Positions 8,459 through 18,717 of a DNA stretch of 64,000 nucleotides are shown in pieces. The notes beneath the pieces are model-generated. The model saw only the letters and a program-made list of their open reading frames with translations. It did not search any database and was not told where the DNA came from. The first letter of the stretch is position 1. The number at the start of each line of letters is the position of its first letter. This DNA is from Pseudomonadota bacterium (lineage in GTDB: Bacteria; Pseudomonadota; Alphaproteobacteria; Rhizobiales; Xanthobacteraceae), in the NCBI GenBank assembly GCA_023404675.1, contig JAEYAW010000010.1, positions 186,001 through 250,000 of the forward strand, read 5' to 3'. The position numbers were made by a program, and so were the translations under genes.

Positions 8459-8622
8459 CCCATTCCTCGCTTCTCTGCAAATCGCCACCCGTTGGTCGCG
8501 ACATTCCGCAAAAAGGTTCGAGCGAGACCAATCCAAAGCTGTGGCAAAAGTTGCGATATCACCCTGCGACCAAAGTTCGCAGAGTGACGCCGCATCCATC
8601 AGCCTCATCCGTCAAATGAACG

Positions 8623-9399
8623 CTACCACGTTGCGATGTAGGTGCCCTTGAACCGCTTATCGAGGAAATCCTTCACCGGCTGCGACTGATAGGCCTCGAT
8701 GAACTGCTTCACCCACGGCTTGTCCTTGTCCTCCTCGCGCACGGCGATGATGTTGACCCAGGGACCGTCCTTGCTCTCCTTGGCGACGGCATCGGTTGCG
8801 GGATTCAATCCAGCCTGGACCGCGTAGTTGTTGTTGATCGCAACCAGATCGACATCCTGCAGCGAGCGCGGCAGTTGCGCGGCGTCCAGCTCGATGAACT
8901 TCAGCTTCTTCGGGTTGTCCGTGATGTCAGCAACCGTCGCGGCGACATTGTTGGGATCCTTCAGCTTGATGACGCCGTGCAGCGCCAGGATCATCAGGCC
9001 GCGCGCGCCGTTCGACGGATCGTTGGCAATGGCGACCTTCGCACCCTGCGGCAGGTCCTCCAGCTTCTTGTATTTCAGCGAGTAGACGCCTTGCGGCGAG
9101 GCGATCGAATTGGCCACCTTCACCAGTTTCCATCCGGTCTTGGAGAGCTGGTTCTTGAGATACGGCTCGTGCTGGAACGAGTTGATCTCGATGTCCTTCT
9201 GCGCCAGCGCCTGATTGGGAATGACGTAGTCGGTGAACTCGACGACCTTCACGTCGAGCCCGCGTTCGGCCGCGACTTTCTTCACCACATCGAGAATTTC
9301 GGCATGAGGGCCGGCGGTGACGCCGACGCGGACGGTTTCGGCCTGGGCAGCGCCCGCGAGAAACAGGCCGAGACCGATGGCAGCAAGAGCACGACGCAT
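8623..9399 (-). CDS. metQ: Methionine ABC transporter substrate-binding protein
   Basis: Periplasmic binding protein of the NlpA/MetQ family, 258 residues, for D/L-methionine uptake with MetI and MetN. It has a signal peptide (1-20, ending AGAAQAET) with no lipobox cysteine, so it is soluble rather than lipid-anchored. Family motifs: VGVTAGPHAEIL, DYVIPNQALAQKDIEINSFQ, and LIPVDAA-type segments replaced by KLKFIELDAAQLPRSL. It is the last gene of metN-metI-metQ, 125 bases after metI. Confidence 0.94.
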   Translation of the reverse strand: MRRALAAIGLGLFLAGAAQAETVRVGVTAGPHAEILDVVKKVAAERGLDVKVVEFTDYVIPNQALAQKDIEINSFQHEPYLKNQLSKTGWKLVKVANSIASPQGVYSLKYKKLEDLPQGAKVAIANDPSNGARGLMILALHGVIKLKDPNNVAATVADITDNPKKLKFIELDAAQLPRSLQDVDLVAINNNYAVQAGLNPATDAVAKESKDGPWVNIIAVREEDKDKPWVKQFIEAYQSQPVKDFLDKRFKGTYIATW

Positions 9400-9524
9400 G
9401 GATAGTCCCCTTCGAGGTTGCGTGAGGCATAGCGCCGCTGCCGTCGGACGGACGACAAATCCATCCTCACAGAACGCGGCGATCGCCCGACAGTCATGTG
9501 AACGACAGTGTTCTCAGATCAGGA

Positions 9525-10190
9525 TCAGTGATGCCGCAGCCGCCGGTTGACGCGGCGCGCGAGATAGTCGCCCGCGGTCTGCACGGCCTGCACGAGCACG
9601 ATGAGCACGACCACAACGGCCAGCATCATCTCCGGCATGAAACGCTGATAGCCGTAGCGGATGCCGAGATCGCCGAGACCGCCGCCGCCGACCGCGCCGA
9701 CCATGGCCGAATAGCCGAGCAGGCTGACCACCGCGAGCGTCAGCGCAAGCAGAAGCCCCGGCAGCGCTTCGGGGATCAGCACCTTGAGCACGATCTGAAG
9801 CGGCGTTGCGCCGAATGACGAGGCCGTCTCGATCAGGCCGCCATCGACCTCGCGGATCGCAGCTTCGACGAGACGCGCGATGAACGGCGTCGCCGCGACC
9901 GTCAGCGGCACGATGGCGGCGGTCGAGCCAATCGAGGTGCCCGCGACGAGGCGCGTAAAGGGGATGATCGCAACGACGAGAATGATGAAGGGCGTCGAGC
10001 GTGTCGCGTTGACGACGACCCCGAGCGCCGCGTTCACCGCTGGAGCGGCAAACAGCTCGCCCTTGCGGCTGGTCGCGAGAAAGATGCCGATCGGCAGGCC
10101 GAACAGCGTGCCGAGCAGCGCCGAGACCGCCACCATATAAAGGCTTTCCCAGGTGGCATCGACGATGAGACCGATCAATTCAGGCGACAT
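9525..10190 (-). CDS. metI: Methionine ABC transporter permease
   Basis: Inner-membrane permease with five hydrophobic segments and the BPD_transp_1 EAA-like loop (ASSFGATPLQIVLKVLIPEA). It has 221 residues, as usual for MetI. The start ATG 10190 (MSPELIGLIV) overlaps the metN stop by 11 bases, implying translational coupling; longer starts lie inside metN. It works with MetN and MetQ to import methionine. Confidence 0.95.
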   Translation of the reverse strand: MSPELIGLIVDATWESLYMVAVSALLGTLFGLPIGIFLATSRKGELFAAPAVNAALGVVVNATRSTPFIILVVAIIPFTRLVAGTSIGSTAAIVPLTVAATPFIARLVEAAIREVDGGLIETASSFGATPLQIVLKVLIPEALPGLLLALTLAVVSLLGYSAMVGAVGGGGLGDLGIRYGYQRFMPEMMLAVVVVLIVLVQAVQTAGDYLARRVNRRLRHH

Positions 10191-11301
10191 AACCAAGCCG
10201 CTCCGCTGAGAGTTGATGTTGCGCCAGCCAGTCGAACACGCGCACCGACGCGCCTTGCGGCACGCCGATGATGAGCGAGCCGACATGGCGGCCGCCGATT
10301 TCCTCGACGCGCGCGGACAGCAGCGTCACGTCGACGTCCAGTTGCCGCGCAAGACCGGAGATCAGCGTGTCCGCGGTCTCCGACCCGCGCACAGCGACGC
10401 GGATCACCGCCTGACCGCTGCCCTGCGGCTGCGGCGACAGGCGCGCCGCCAGCGAGACCGGCACGGCGTCGCCGAGGGCTTCGGCGAGAAACGTCTGCGT
10501 CACGGCGTGGCGCGGTTCGGTGAAGATGTCCGCCACCGGCCCCTGCTCCACGATGTGGCCGCCGTCGATGACGATCACTTCGTCAGCGAGCTGGCGGACG
10601 ACGGACATCTCATGCGTGATGAGAACAATGGTGACGCCGAGTTCGCGGTTGATCGTCGCCAGCAGATCGAGAATGGCGCGCGTGGTCTGCGGATCGAGCG
10701 CCGAGGTGGCTTCGTCCGACAGCAGCACGTTCGGCCGCGTCGCCAGTGCGCGCGCGATGCCGACACGCTGCTTCTGTCCGCCCGACAGTTCGGCCGGATA
10801 GCGATCGCGCTTGTCGGCAATCCCAACCAGTTCGAGCAGTTCGGACACGCGGATGTCGATGTCGGCCCTGCTCCAGCCGGCGATCTCCAGCGGCAGAGCG
10901 ATGTTGCCGGCGGCGGTGCGCGACGACAGCAAATTGAAATGCTGGAAGATCATGCCGATGGAGCGCTGCGCCAGCCGAAGCTCGCCGCCGGCGAGCCCCG
11001 AAATATCGCGGCCGTCGACGATCACCCGGCCCGATGTCGGCTTCTCCAGCCCGTTGATGAGCCGCACCAGACTGGACTTCCCCGCCCCGGAACGGCCGAT
11101 CACGCCGGTGATCGACCCGCGTGGAATCGCCAAGTCGATCTGGCGCAGGGCGGCCACATCCGGCTTGCCGCGCCGGGCCGGATAGATTTTGGAAACGTCG
11201 GCGAAACGCACCATGGTCGGCGCTTCGGGTTTACGTCCCGGAACAAGGTCCGTCGGTCCGGCGGCAGGCTGCGCGCGGCCGATCGGCTGGGGAGCATTCA
11301 T
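10180..11301 (-). CDS. metN: Methionine ABC transporter ATP-binding protein
   Basis: ATPase of the methionine importer, 373 residues. Walker A GRSGAGKSS, signature LSGGQKQRVGIARAL, Walker B VLLSDEATSALD and the H-loop ITHEMSV are all intact. The C-terminal ~80 residues (from about 285) form a NIL domain, the methionine-sensing regulatory domain of MetN. The N-terminal ~30 residues before the ATPase core (Pro/Ala rich) are longer than in E. coli MetN, so a shorter start is possible. First gene of metNIQ. I see no SAM riboswitch in the 236 bases upstream. Confidence 0.94.
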   Translation of the reverse strand: MNAPQPIGRAQPAAGPTDLVPGRKPEAPTMVRFADVSKIYPARRGKPDVAALRQIDLAIPRGSITGVIGRSGAGKSSLVRLINGLEKPTSGRVIVDGRDISGLAGGELRLAQRSIGMIFQHFNLLSSRTAAGNIALPLEIAGWSRADIDIRVSELLELVGIADKRDRYPAELSGGQKQRVGIARALATRPNVLLSDEATSALDPQTTRAILDLLATINRELGVTIVLITHEMSVVRQLADEVIVIDGGHIVEQGPVADIFTEPRHAVTQTFLAEALGDAVPVSLAARLSPQPQGSGQAVIRVAVRGSETADTLISGLARQLDVDVTLLSARVEEIGGRHVGSLIIGVPQGASVRVFDWLAQHQLSAERLGYVA

Positions 11302-11537
11302 TGCAGGCTATCCGTCACGTCGATGGCACGCACAGTCCGTCCGGTGGGCGAGCCCACGGCTGACAGCCATCCGGCCTCAGTGGAAATGTGGTGTAATCGT
11401 CGCGCAGGAGCGTGCCGGAGGCAATTTCAGATATTTTTTCGATGCGACATCATTGTCCTGAATCCAGCGACGCTTTCAGAACAAAATTCTCAGATGCCCA
11501 AAAAATACCTCGACTTTGGAAAAATATCACCCGGCCG

Positions 11538-12647
11538 CTACACGACGACGCTGAGGCGCCGGGCCGCCCGCGTGATGCCGGTATAGAGCCAGCGCGCCCG
11601 CGACTCCTGAAACGCGAAGCTCTCGTCGAACAGCACCACGTCGTCCCACTGCGATCCCTGCGACTTGTGCACCGTCAGCACATAGCCATAGTCGAATTCG
11701 TCGTAGGGCTTGCGCTGCTCCCACGACAGCTGCTCGATGCCGCCGTCGAAACAGTCGCCGCGCACCGAGACCTTGGTGACCCTGCCGCCGAAATCCTCGT
11801 CCGGCGCCAGACGCATGGTGACGATGCGCGATTTCGATTGCGCGCGCGCTTTCACCCGCCACAGGCCGCCATTGAACAGCGCCTTCTTCCGGTTGTTGCG
11901 CAGGCAGACCAGCTTGTCACCCGCGACCGGCAGCGGATCGGTGATATCCTGCTTCTCGCGCACCCGCATGTTGTAAGCGCGGCGCGTGTTGTTACGGCCG
12001 ACCAGAATCTGATCCGCCGTCATCACGCGCTCCGGATCGAGTTCGTTGCGGCGGATCACCTGCGTGTCGCCGTGCTGGCCGAACGGCAGTTCGCGGCCCT
12101 CGCGCACGTCCATGGACAGGCGCACGATGGGATCGTCCTGCGCCTGCCGGTGCACTTCGGTGAGCATCGCGTCCGGCTGCTGCGCGGTGAAGAAGCCGCC
12201 CCCCTGAATCGGCGGCAGTTGCGCCGGATCGCCGAGCACGAGGATCGGCACGCCGAACGAGATCAGGTCGCGCCCGAGGTCCTCGTCCACCATCGAGCAT
12301 TCGTCGATGACGATCAGCTTCGCCTTGGAGGCCGGCGCGTCGTCCCACAACTGGAAGTTCGGCTGCTCCTCGCCCGATTCGCGCGCGCGATAGATCAGCG
12401 AGTGGATGGTGGAGGCGTCGTCGCATCCCTTGTTGCGCATCACCAGCGCCGCCTTGCCGGTGAAGGCGGCAAACTTCACCTCGCCGCTCACGCCCTCGGC
12501 GATATGGCGCGCGAGCGTGGTCTTGCCGGTGCCGGCAAAGCCGAACAGGCGGAACACCTGCGGCGTGCCGCCGCGGCCGGGCTTGGCCTTGAGCCAGTCG
12601 GACACGGCGCCAAGCGCGGCATCCTGATGCGGAGTGAAGGAGGTCAT
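11538..12647 (-). CDS. RecD-like ATP-dependent DNA helicase
   Basis: Superfamily 1 helicase of 369 residues. Motif I GFAGTGKTT (about residues 36-44), motif II VIDECSMVDE, motif III GDPAQLPP, and C-terminal motifs including VLTVHKSQGSQWDDVVLF (UvrD_C_2 fold) are present. It resembles the stand-alone RecD-like/AAA_30 exodeoxyribonuclease V alpha-related helicases of Rhizobiales. It lacks the N-terminal domain of full RecD2, so it is compact. It stands alone: 236 bases before metN and 124 bases after the divergent small membrane protein gene. Confidence 0.9.
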   Translation of the reverse strand: MTSFTPHQDAALGAVSDWLKAKPGRGGTPQVFRLFGFAGTGKTTLARHIAEGVSGEVKFAAFTGKAALVMRNKGCDDASTIHSLIYRARESGEEQPNFQLWDDAPASKAKLIVIDECSMVDEDLGRDLISFGVPILVLGDPAQLPPIQGGGFFTAQQPDAMLTEVHRQAQDDPIVRLSMDVREGRELPFGQHGDTQVIRRNELDPERVMTADQILVGRNNTRRAYNMRVREKQDITDPLPVAGDKLVCLRNNRKKALFNGGLWRVKARAQSKSRIVTMRLAPDEDFGGRVTKVSVRGDCFDGGIEQLSWEQRKPYDEFDYGYVLTVHKSQGSQWDDVVLFDESFAFQESRARWLYTGITRAARRLSVVV

Positions 12648-12771
12648 GGTGTCCGGGCACGGGAATCGTCCGGCAAACTAGAACATTCCGGCAACAAATC
12701 AAAGCGGCAACGGCCCGCGCGCGGGCGACGGCCATGCTTCCCTCGAATGCCGGGCACGATATAACCATGTC

Positions 12772-12927
12772 ATGAAACGCGTCGCGATCTGGGCAGTCTA
12801 CATCATCGGCACGATCGCCGTGATCTATCTCGCATTGTATGCCTATCGCGTGCTGACCGCGCCCAGACTGAAGCTCGGACCGCCGATCGAGATTTACCGC
12901 GACGAGGACGCGCCGAAGTTTTCGTGA
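12772..12927 (+). CDS. Small single-span membrane protein (51 aa)
   Basis: A 51-residue reading frame starting MKRVAIWAVYIIGTIAVIYL. A short basic N-terminus is followed by one hydrophobic helix (about residues 5-27), then a proline-containing charged tail ending DEDAPKFS. Codon positions show the strong third-position G/C bias of neighbouring genes, which supports it being coding. It is divergent from the helicase gene. Function unknown. Confidence 0.6.
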   Translation: MKRVAIWAVYIIGTIAVIYLALYAYRVLTAPRLKLGPPIEIYRDEDAPKFS

Positions 12928-13026
12928 CGAGGTCGAACGCCTCCGCCCTGCAAGGCGCGCGGGTGCCCGCCTCGCAGGGAAACGGGGCGCGCGTCACGCA
13001 TTCCGGCCCAGTTTGTTGCCCGAAGC

Positions 13027-14400
<1,374 letters not shown>

Positions 14401-14452
14401 GCTTCCCTCCTGTCAGTTCGCGGCCACCCGACCGACCGATGGGACAATCCGG

Positions 14453-14800
14453 TCAATCCCGATCCGCCTTGATGATCTCGGTCAGCGTCACGCCGAGCTT
14501 TTCCTCGACGAGCACCACTTCGCCCCGCGCCACGAGGCGATCATTCACATAGATGTCGATGGACTCGCCGACGCGGCGATCCAGCTCCAGCACCGTGCCG
14601 GGTCCGAGCTTGAGAAGCTCGGCCACGTCCATGCGCGAGCGTCCGAGCACAGCCGATACCTGCACCGGCACGTCGAAGACGGCCTCGAGATCGGATGCGA
14701 CCCGGGATCCGAGCTCCTCGGCGTCCGCCGACGGACCGGCGGCGAGCGGCGGCACATCCGCGGCGTTCAGGTCTGGCAGCGGTACCTCGGTGTCACTCAT
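14453..14800 (-). CDS. fliN: Flagellar motor switch protein FliN
   Basis: C-ring component that helps switch rotation. Of its 115 residues, about 40 at the N-terminus are disordered and acidic/proline-rich; the SpoA (FliMN_C) domain follows (about 38-112) with VPVQVSAVLGRSRMDVAELL, LGPGTVLELDRRVGE and VNDRLVARGEVVLVEEKLGV. Fourth gene of the operon, 43 bases after fliH. Confidence 0.95.
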   Translation of the reverse strand: MSDTEVPLPDLNAADVPPLAAGPSADAEELGSRVASDLEAVFDVPVQVSAVLGRSRMDVAELLKLGPGTVLELDRRVGESIDIYVNDRLVARGEVVLVEEKLGVTLTEIIKADRD

Positions 14801-14843
14801 GCGTCAGCCCCTCGTCCTTGTCCCGTGATGATGACGTCGATGT

Positions 14844-15467
14844 TCATGTCCGCACCCCGCGCGATGCGATGTAGCGTTCGACCAGCTCGGCGATCCTGGC
14901 CTCGATGGCCTCGCGCTCGCGCACCATGCCGCCGTCCGCCCATTCGATCCGGCAGTCGCCGGTCGCGATCTCGGGTTCGGCGAGAATGACGAGACGTCCC
15001 TCGTAGCCGCTCTGGCGCGCGAGTCTCTCGATGGCGTTCTTTGCCGGCTCGTAGAGAGCCTCGGCGACGCGCACCACGATGTGCGGAGGCGCGACCAGGT
15101 TGCGGAAGCAGTCGCGCACCAGCGCGGTGATTTCGCCGAGAGGCTCCTGCGCCAGAAGATCGGTGCACAGCTTGCGGGCGACCGCGACCGCGACCTCGAC
15201 GGCCTCCGTCTCCATCCGGGCCTGAACATCGCCAATGCCGACCGCCACCGCGCGCAGCGACTGACCGACGCTTTCCAGCGCCACGGTCTGCCGCTTCTCG
15301 ATGTCCGCGACGGCCTCGTGGCGGCCCGCCTCGATACCGGCCCGATAGGCCCGCGCCTCTGCCTCAGCGACACGCGCGGCGATCTCCGCCGGGCTGGCGG
15401 CGCGTTCACGCGACGCGCTGGGCGCGGAGAAATCGAGGTCGAACATGAATTTCGCGGGTGCGGCCAT
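14844..15467 (-). CDS. fliH: Flagellar assembly protein FliH-like
   Basis: Regulator of the export ATPase FliI. The 207-residue protein has an N-terminal conserved hydrophobic patch (KFMFDLDF), a long Ala/Glu-rich coiled coil (about 25-110) and a C-terminal globular part with the VRVAEALYEPAKNAIERLA segment. Sequence similarity to enterobacterial FliH is weak, so the call rests on its position between fliG and fliN and its architecture. Its ATG overlaps the fliG stop by one base (TGATG), implying translational coupling. Confidence 0.85.
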   Translation of the reverse strand: MAAPAKFMFDLDFSAPSASRERAASPAEIAARVAEAEARAYRAGIEAGRHEAVADIEKRQTVALESVGQSLRAVAVGIGDVQARMETEAVEVAVAVARKLCTDLLAQEPLGEITALVRDCFRNLVAPPHIVVRVAEALYEPAKNAIERLARQSGYEGRLVILAEPEIATGDCRIEWADGGMVREREAIEARIAELVERYIASRGVRT

Positions 15468-16558
15468 CAGTATACCAGCTCGTCTTCAGCACGGTTCTTC
15501 GCCAGCATGATCTCGCCCTTTGCAGCCAGATCCTTCGCAAGGTTCACCAGCGCGGCCTGCGCCTCGTCGACATCGCGCAATCGAACGGGGCCCATCGCGC
15601 CCATGTCGTCGAGCAGCATCTTGCCTGCGCGCGACGACATGTTGCCGAGGAAGAACTGTCTCACGTCGTCGTTGGCGCTCTTCAGCGCGATGGCGAGCTT
15701 GTCCTTCTCCACATGCCGCATCAGCGTCTGCGCCGAGCCGCTGTCGAGCTTGACGAGATCGTCGAAGGTGAACATCAGCGCCTTGATGCGCTCGGCGGCG
15801 TCGCGGTTTTCGTCTTCAAGGGCCGTGAGGAAACGCGTCTCCGTCTGCCGGTCGAAATTGTTGAAAATCTCCGCCATGACCTCGTGGGAGTCGCGGCGGC
15901 GGGTCTGCGACAGGTTGGAGATGAATTCTGTGCGCAGCGTCTGTTCGACGCGCTCGATCACCTCCTTCTGCACGGCCTCCATCCGCAGCATCCGGTTGAT
16001 GACGTCAAGCGACAGCTCTTCCGGGAAGATGGAAAGCACGCGCGCGGCGTGTTCGGACTTCAGCTTGGAGATGACCACCGCGATGGTCTGCGGATATTCG
16101 TTCTTGAGGTAGTTGGCGAGCACCTCTTCGGGCACGTTGGAGAGTTTTTCCCACATGTTGCGTCCCGCCGGCCCGCGGATCTCGTCCATGATGCCGGAGA
16201 CGCGCTCTCTGGGAAGATACTGGTGCAGCAGCCGCTCGGTCGCATCGAACGTCCCCATCAAGGCGCCCGAGGCCGACATCTGCGACACGAAGTCGAGCAT
16301 GAGATCCTCGACCACGTCTGCCTCGATGGTGCCGAGCTGCGACATCTGCAGCGACAGCTCGCGCAGTTCGTCGTCGTCAAGCAACTCCCAGATCTTGCCG
16401 CCATACTGCTCGCCGAGTGAGAGCATGAGCACGGCGGCGCGCTGCGGGCCGCTCAGCGCCTTGCCCCTCGGCCTGCTGGCCTGACGGCTCGCCAGGGCCG
16501 CAACGGTGCTGGCGATATCGGCGGAAGTCGTTGGGACGTTGGTCGATGGCAGGGCCAT
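15467..16558 (-). CDS. fliG: Flagellar motor switch protein FliG
   Basis: C-ring torque-generating protein, 363 residues. The middle domain carries the EHPQ-type motif as EYPQ (NEYPQTIAVVISKL). The C-terminal domain (about 245-345) carries the charged torque helix, FDDLVKLDSGSAQTLMRHVE, followed by LAIALKSANDDVRQFFLGNM. The N-terminal domain (LSGPQRAAVLMLSLGEQYGG) binds FliF. Compared with enteric FliG it has about 25 extra disordered N-terminal residues. Second gene of the operon, 31 bases after fliF. Confidence 0.97.
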   Translation of the reverse strand: MALPSTNVPTTSADIASTVAALASRQASRPRGKALSGPQRAAVLMLSLGEQYGGKIWELLDDDELRELSLQMSQLGTIEADVVEDLMLDFVSQMSASGALMGTFDATERLLHQYLPRERVSGIMDEIRGPAGRNMWEKLSNVPEEVLANYLKNEYPQTIAVVISKLKSEHAARVLSIFPEELSLDVINRMLRMEAVQKEVIERVEQTLRTEFISNLSQTRRRDSHEVMAEIFNNFDRQTETRFLTALEDENRDAAERIKALMFTFDDLVKLDSGSAQTLMRHVEKDKLAIALKSANDDVRQFFLGNMSSRAGKMLLDDMGAMGPVRLRDVDEAQAALVNLAKDLAAKGEIMLAKNRAEDELVY

Positions 16559-16589
16559 GGCAGCACGCTTGGTTATGAGACGTTACGGA

Positions 16590-18215
16590 TCAGGTGGTGG
16601 CCGGCTCGGCCAGCCACTGGCGGATGATGCTGACGGTTTCGTTCGGATTCTGGCTGGCGATCTCGCCAACCTTGTGCATGGACTGGGCGTGCAGCTGCCC
16701 CTGAACCTGCGCAACCTCGATCATCGCCGGCGAGACGGCGGGCAACTGGACGGTCTCGACCGGCTGGCCCTCGCTTCCGGCGAGAGCCGGCAGGGAGGCG
16801 TTTCCGGCGAGAGCGGGCAATTGCGGCTCGGCCGCCAGCATGCGCTTCACCATCGGGCGGACGACGGTGAGCATCGCGATCAGGCCAAGCAGCAGCATCA
16901 CGATCAGCTCGACGCCGTACATCACGTCGTCCTTGGTGAAGCGGAACATGCCGAGAAAGCCGGTGGGCTCCGCAATCGGCTGCGCGTTCGGCGCGTCGGC
17001 GAAGCGAAGATTGACCACCTCGATCTGATCGCCGCGCTTCTGGTCGAAGCCGATGGCGGTGCGCACCAGCGCCGCGATGCGATCGAGCTGCTGCTGGTCG
17101 CGCGGCTGATACGCCAGTTCGCCGTTCTCGCCCTTGGTGTAGATGCCATCGACCAGCACCGCGACGGAGATGCGATTCACCCGGCCCGCCTCGACCACCT
17201 CGGTCTTGGTGACCCGTGAAATCTCGTAGTTGTTCGTCTCCTCGGACTTCTTGCTGACGTCGCGCGCCGGCGCGCCCTGCCCGCCCTGCTGCTGGGCGCC
17301 GGGCAGTTCGTTGGCGACGCTGACCTGATTGTCGCGGCTGTCGGTCGAGCTCTGCTCCTCGCGGGTCTGGCTCGATCGCAGCACGCGGCCTTCGGGGTCG
17401 AACCGGTCCGAGGTTTCGGTCACCTTGTTGAAGTCAAAATCGGCGGTGAGCTGCACCCGGGCGCGACCGGCGCCGACGACCGACGACACGATCGCCTCGA
17501 CCTGCTCCCTCATCCGCTTTTCATAGGCGATACGGCGATCATCGCCGGTGGCGCTCTCGTCGGTTCCGATCGTGCTGCCGTCGGCAAGCAGTTGCCCGGC
17601 CTCGTCCACGATGGAGACCCGCTGCGGCTTGAGGCCATTGACCGCCGAGGCGATCAGATGCCGGATCGCGCGAACCTGCTGGCCTTCGAGGCCACCCCGC
17701 ACGCGCAGGACGATCGAGGCGGACGGCTCTGGCGTCTCGCGCGAGAACAGCGGCCGCTCGGGAATGACGAGGTGCACGCGGGCCGCCTGTACCCGGTCGA
17801 TAGCGCGGATGGTGCGGGCAAGCTCGCCCTCCAGCGCGCGCAGATGATTGATGTTCTGGACGAAGCTCGTGGTGCCGAGCGCATCGGACTTGTCGAAAAT
17901 CTCGTAGCCCATGCCGCCGCCCTTGGGCATGCCGCCCTCGGCCAGCTTCATGCGCAGCTTGGTGACGTTCTCCTTCGGCACCAGAATGATCGAACCGTCG
18001 CCGCGGAGCTCATAGGGGATGTTCTGGCGGTCGAGATCCTTGATTATCGCGGCAGAGTCCTCGTAGCTCAGGTCGGTGAACAGGGTTGTCATCTGCGGCG
18101 CCGTCATGCGGAAGATGACAAAACCGAAGATCCCGATCAGCAGCGCGGTCACCGCCGCCATGGCAGCCAGGCGTCCCGCGCCCAGCGTTTTCACGAAGTC
18201 GATCAGCCCCTGCAC
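16590..18215 (-). CDS. fliF: Flagellar MS-ring protein FliF
   Basis: Forms the MS ring in the inner membrane. The 541-residue protein has an N-terminal transmembrane helix (about 14-36), YscJ/FliF ring-building domains (about 40-220 and 240-400), a second transmembrane helix (about 430-455, YGVELIVMLLLGLIAMLTVV), and a cytoplasmic tail with the FliG-binding end IIRQWLAEP. The start is GTG at 18215, with GAAGGG about eight bases upstream. First gene of the operon; its leader holds CtrA-like and FlbD-like sites. Confidence 0.97.
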   Translation of the reverse strand: MQGLIDFVKTLGAGRLAAMAAVTALLIGIFGFVIFRMTAPQMTTLFTDLSYEDSAAIIKDLDRQNIPYELRGDGSIILVPKENVTKLRMKLAEGGMPKGGGMGYEIFDKSDALGTTSFVQNINHLRALEGELARTIRAIDRVQAARVHLVIPERPLFSRETPEPSASIVLRVRGGLEGQQVRAIRHLIASAVNGLKPQRVSIVDEAGQLLADGSTIGTDESATGDDRRIAYEKRMREQVEAIVSSVVGAGRARVQLTADFDFNKVTETSDRFDPEGRVLRSSQTREEQSSTDSRDNQVSVANELPGAQQQGGQGAPARDVSKKSEETNNYEISRVTKTEVVEAGRVNRISVAVLVDGIYTKGENGELAYQPRDQQQLDRIAALVRTAIGFDQKRGDQIEVVNLRFADAPNAQPIAEPTGFLGMFRFTKDDVMYGVELIVMLLLGLIAMLTVVRPMVKRMLAAEPQLPALAGNASLPALAGSEGQPVETVQLPAVSPAMIEVAQVQGQLHAQSMHKVGEIASQNPNETVSIIRQWLAEPATT

Positions 18216-18252
18216 AGCCCCAACCCTTCAAGATTCGGCACCTCGCGCCGAC

Positions 18253-18269
18253 TGGGCAAAATTTGCCCA
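18253..18269. promoter_or_regulatory. Candidate FlbD element in the fliF promoter
   Basis: The sequence TGGGCAAAATTTGCCCA is a perfect 8+1+8 palindrome, 38-54 bases upstream of the fliF GTG. Its core GGGCAAAATTTGCC recurs with one change (GGGCAAAATCTGCC) upstream of the fliK sigma-54 promoter. Recurrence at two flagellar promoters near flbD suggests a FlbD site. In Caulobacter FlbD represses fliF and activates later operons. The assignment is inference. Confidence 0.5.
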
Positions 18270-18287
18270 TGGGATGGTTTCCATATG

Positions 18288-18303
18288 GTTAACGCGCGTT
18301 AAC
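18288..18303. promoter_or_regulatory. CtrA-like palindrome upstream of fliF
   Basis: GTTAACGCGCGTTAAC is a perfect 16-bp palindrome containing two TTAA boxes six bases apart. The CtrA consensus is TTAA-N7-TTAA(C), so the spacing is one base short. It lies 73-88 bases before the fliF start, upstream of the FlbD-like element, as in the Caulobacter fliF promoter. Confidence 0.45.
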
Positions 18304-18327
18304 GCAGGAACAAAAGTTTCGGAAAAC

Positions 18328-18362
18328 GCAAAAGCCGGCCTTCGGGAAAGGCCGGCTTTTGC
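18328..18362 (-). terminator. Terminator hairpin after sciP
   Basis: A perfect 15-bp stem (arms 18328-18342 and 18348-18362, core AAAGCCGGCC) with a five-base loop lies 25 bases past the sciP stop. On the minus strand it is followed by GTTTTCC. It should insulate sciP from the fliF operon. Confidence 0.8.
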
Positions 18363-18387
18363 CGAAAAATCGATAAATATGAGGCGC

Positions 18388-18663
18388 TTACTGCCGATAC
18401 TGCTGAATTCGCGTGGTGCGCAGGCCGGCAAGGCCGTGTTGATCGATGGAGAACTGCCAGGACAGGAATTCGTCAACCGTCAGCGTGTAACGGCTGCAAG
18501 CTTCCTCCAGCGAGAGAAGACCACCGCGCACGGCGGCGACGACCTCGGCTTTGCGGCGGATCACCCACCGCTTGGTGCCCGGAGCCGGCAGATCTGCAAT
18601 CGTCAGGGGACTGCCGTCCGGCCCGATGACGTACTTCACCCTCGGGCGATGGGGCTCTGTCAT
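18388..18663 (-). CDS. sciP: SciP-like CtrA inhibitor (DUF1153)
   Basis: A 91-residue DUF1153 protein: RVKYVIGPDGSPLTIADLPA, KRWVIRRKAEVVAAVRGGLL and EEACSRYTLTVDEFLSWQ. This matches Caulobacter SciP (about 93 residues), a helix-turn-helix protein that binds CtrA and blocks transcription of CtrA-activated, mainly flagellar, genes. I use ATG 18663 (MTEPHRPRVK); nine upstream in-frame residues are not conserved in character. It is monocistronic, between fliF and flgD, with a CtrA-like box in its own promoter and a strong terminator behind. Confidence 0.9.
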   Translation of the reverse strand: MTEPHRPRVKYVIGPDGSPLTIADLPAPGTKRWVIRRKAEVVAAVRGGLLSLEEACSRYTLTVDEFLSWQFSIDQHGLAGLRTTRIQQYRQ

Positions 18664-18717
18664 TGGCTTACTCACACTCACACACAACACTTACAAAGGA
18701 ACCCTACGCGCCTCCGC

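Noticed and set aside
11302..11537. Possible SAM riboswitch before metNIQ
   Set aside because: Methionine importers are sometimes under S-box or SAM-II control. I looked for a pseudoknot-like or S-box core on the minus strand and could not find a convincing match.
18253..18269. Sigma-54 promoter for fliF
   Set aside because: The palindrome contains GG and GC, but with nine rather than ten intervening bases. I found no proper -24/-12 sequence between sciP and fliF, so a CtrA-type promoter is more likely.
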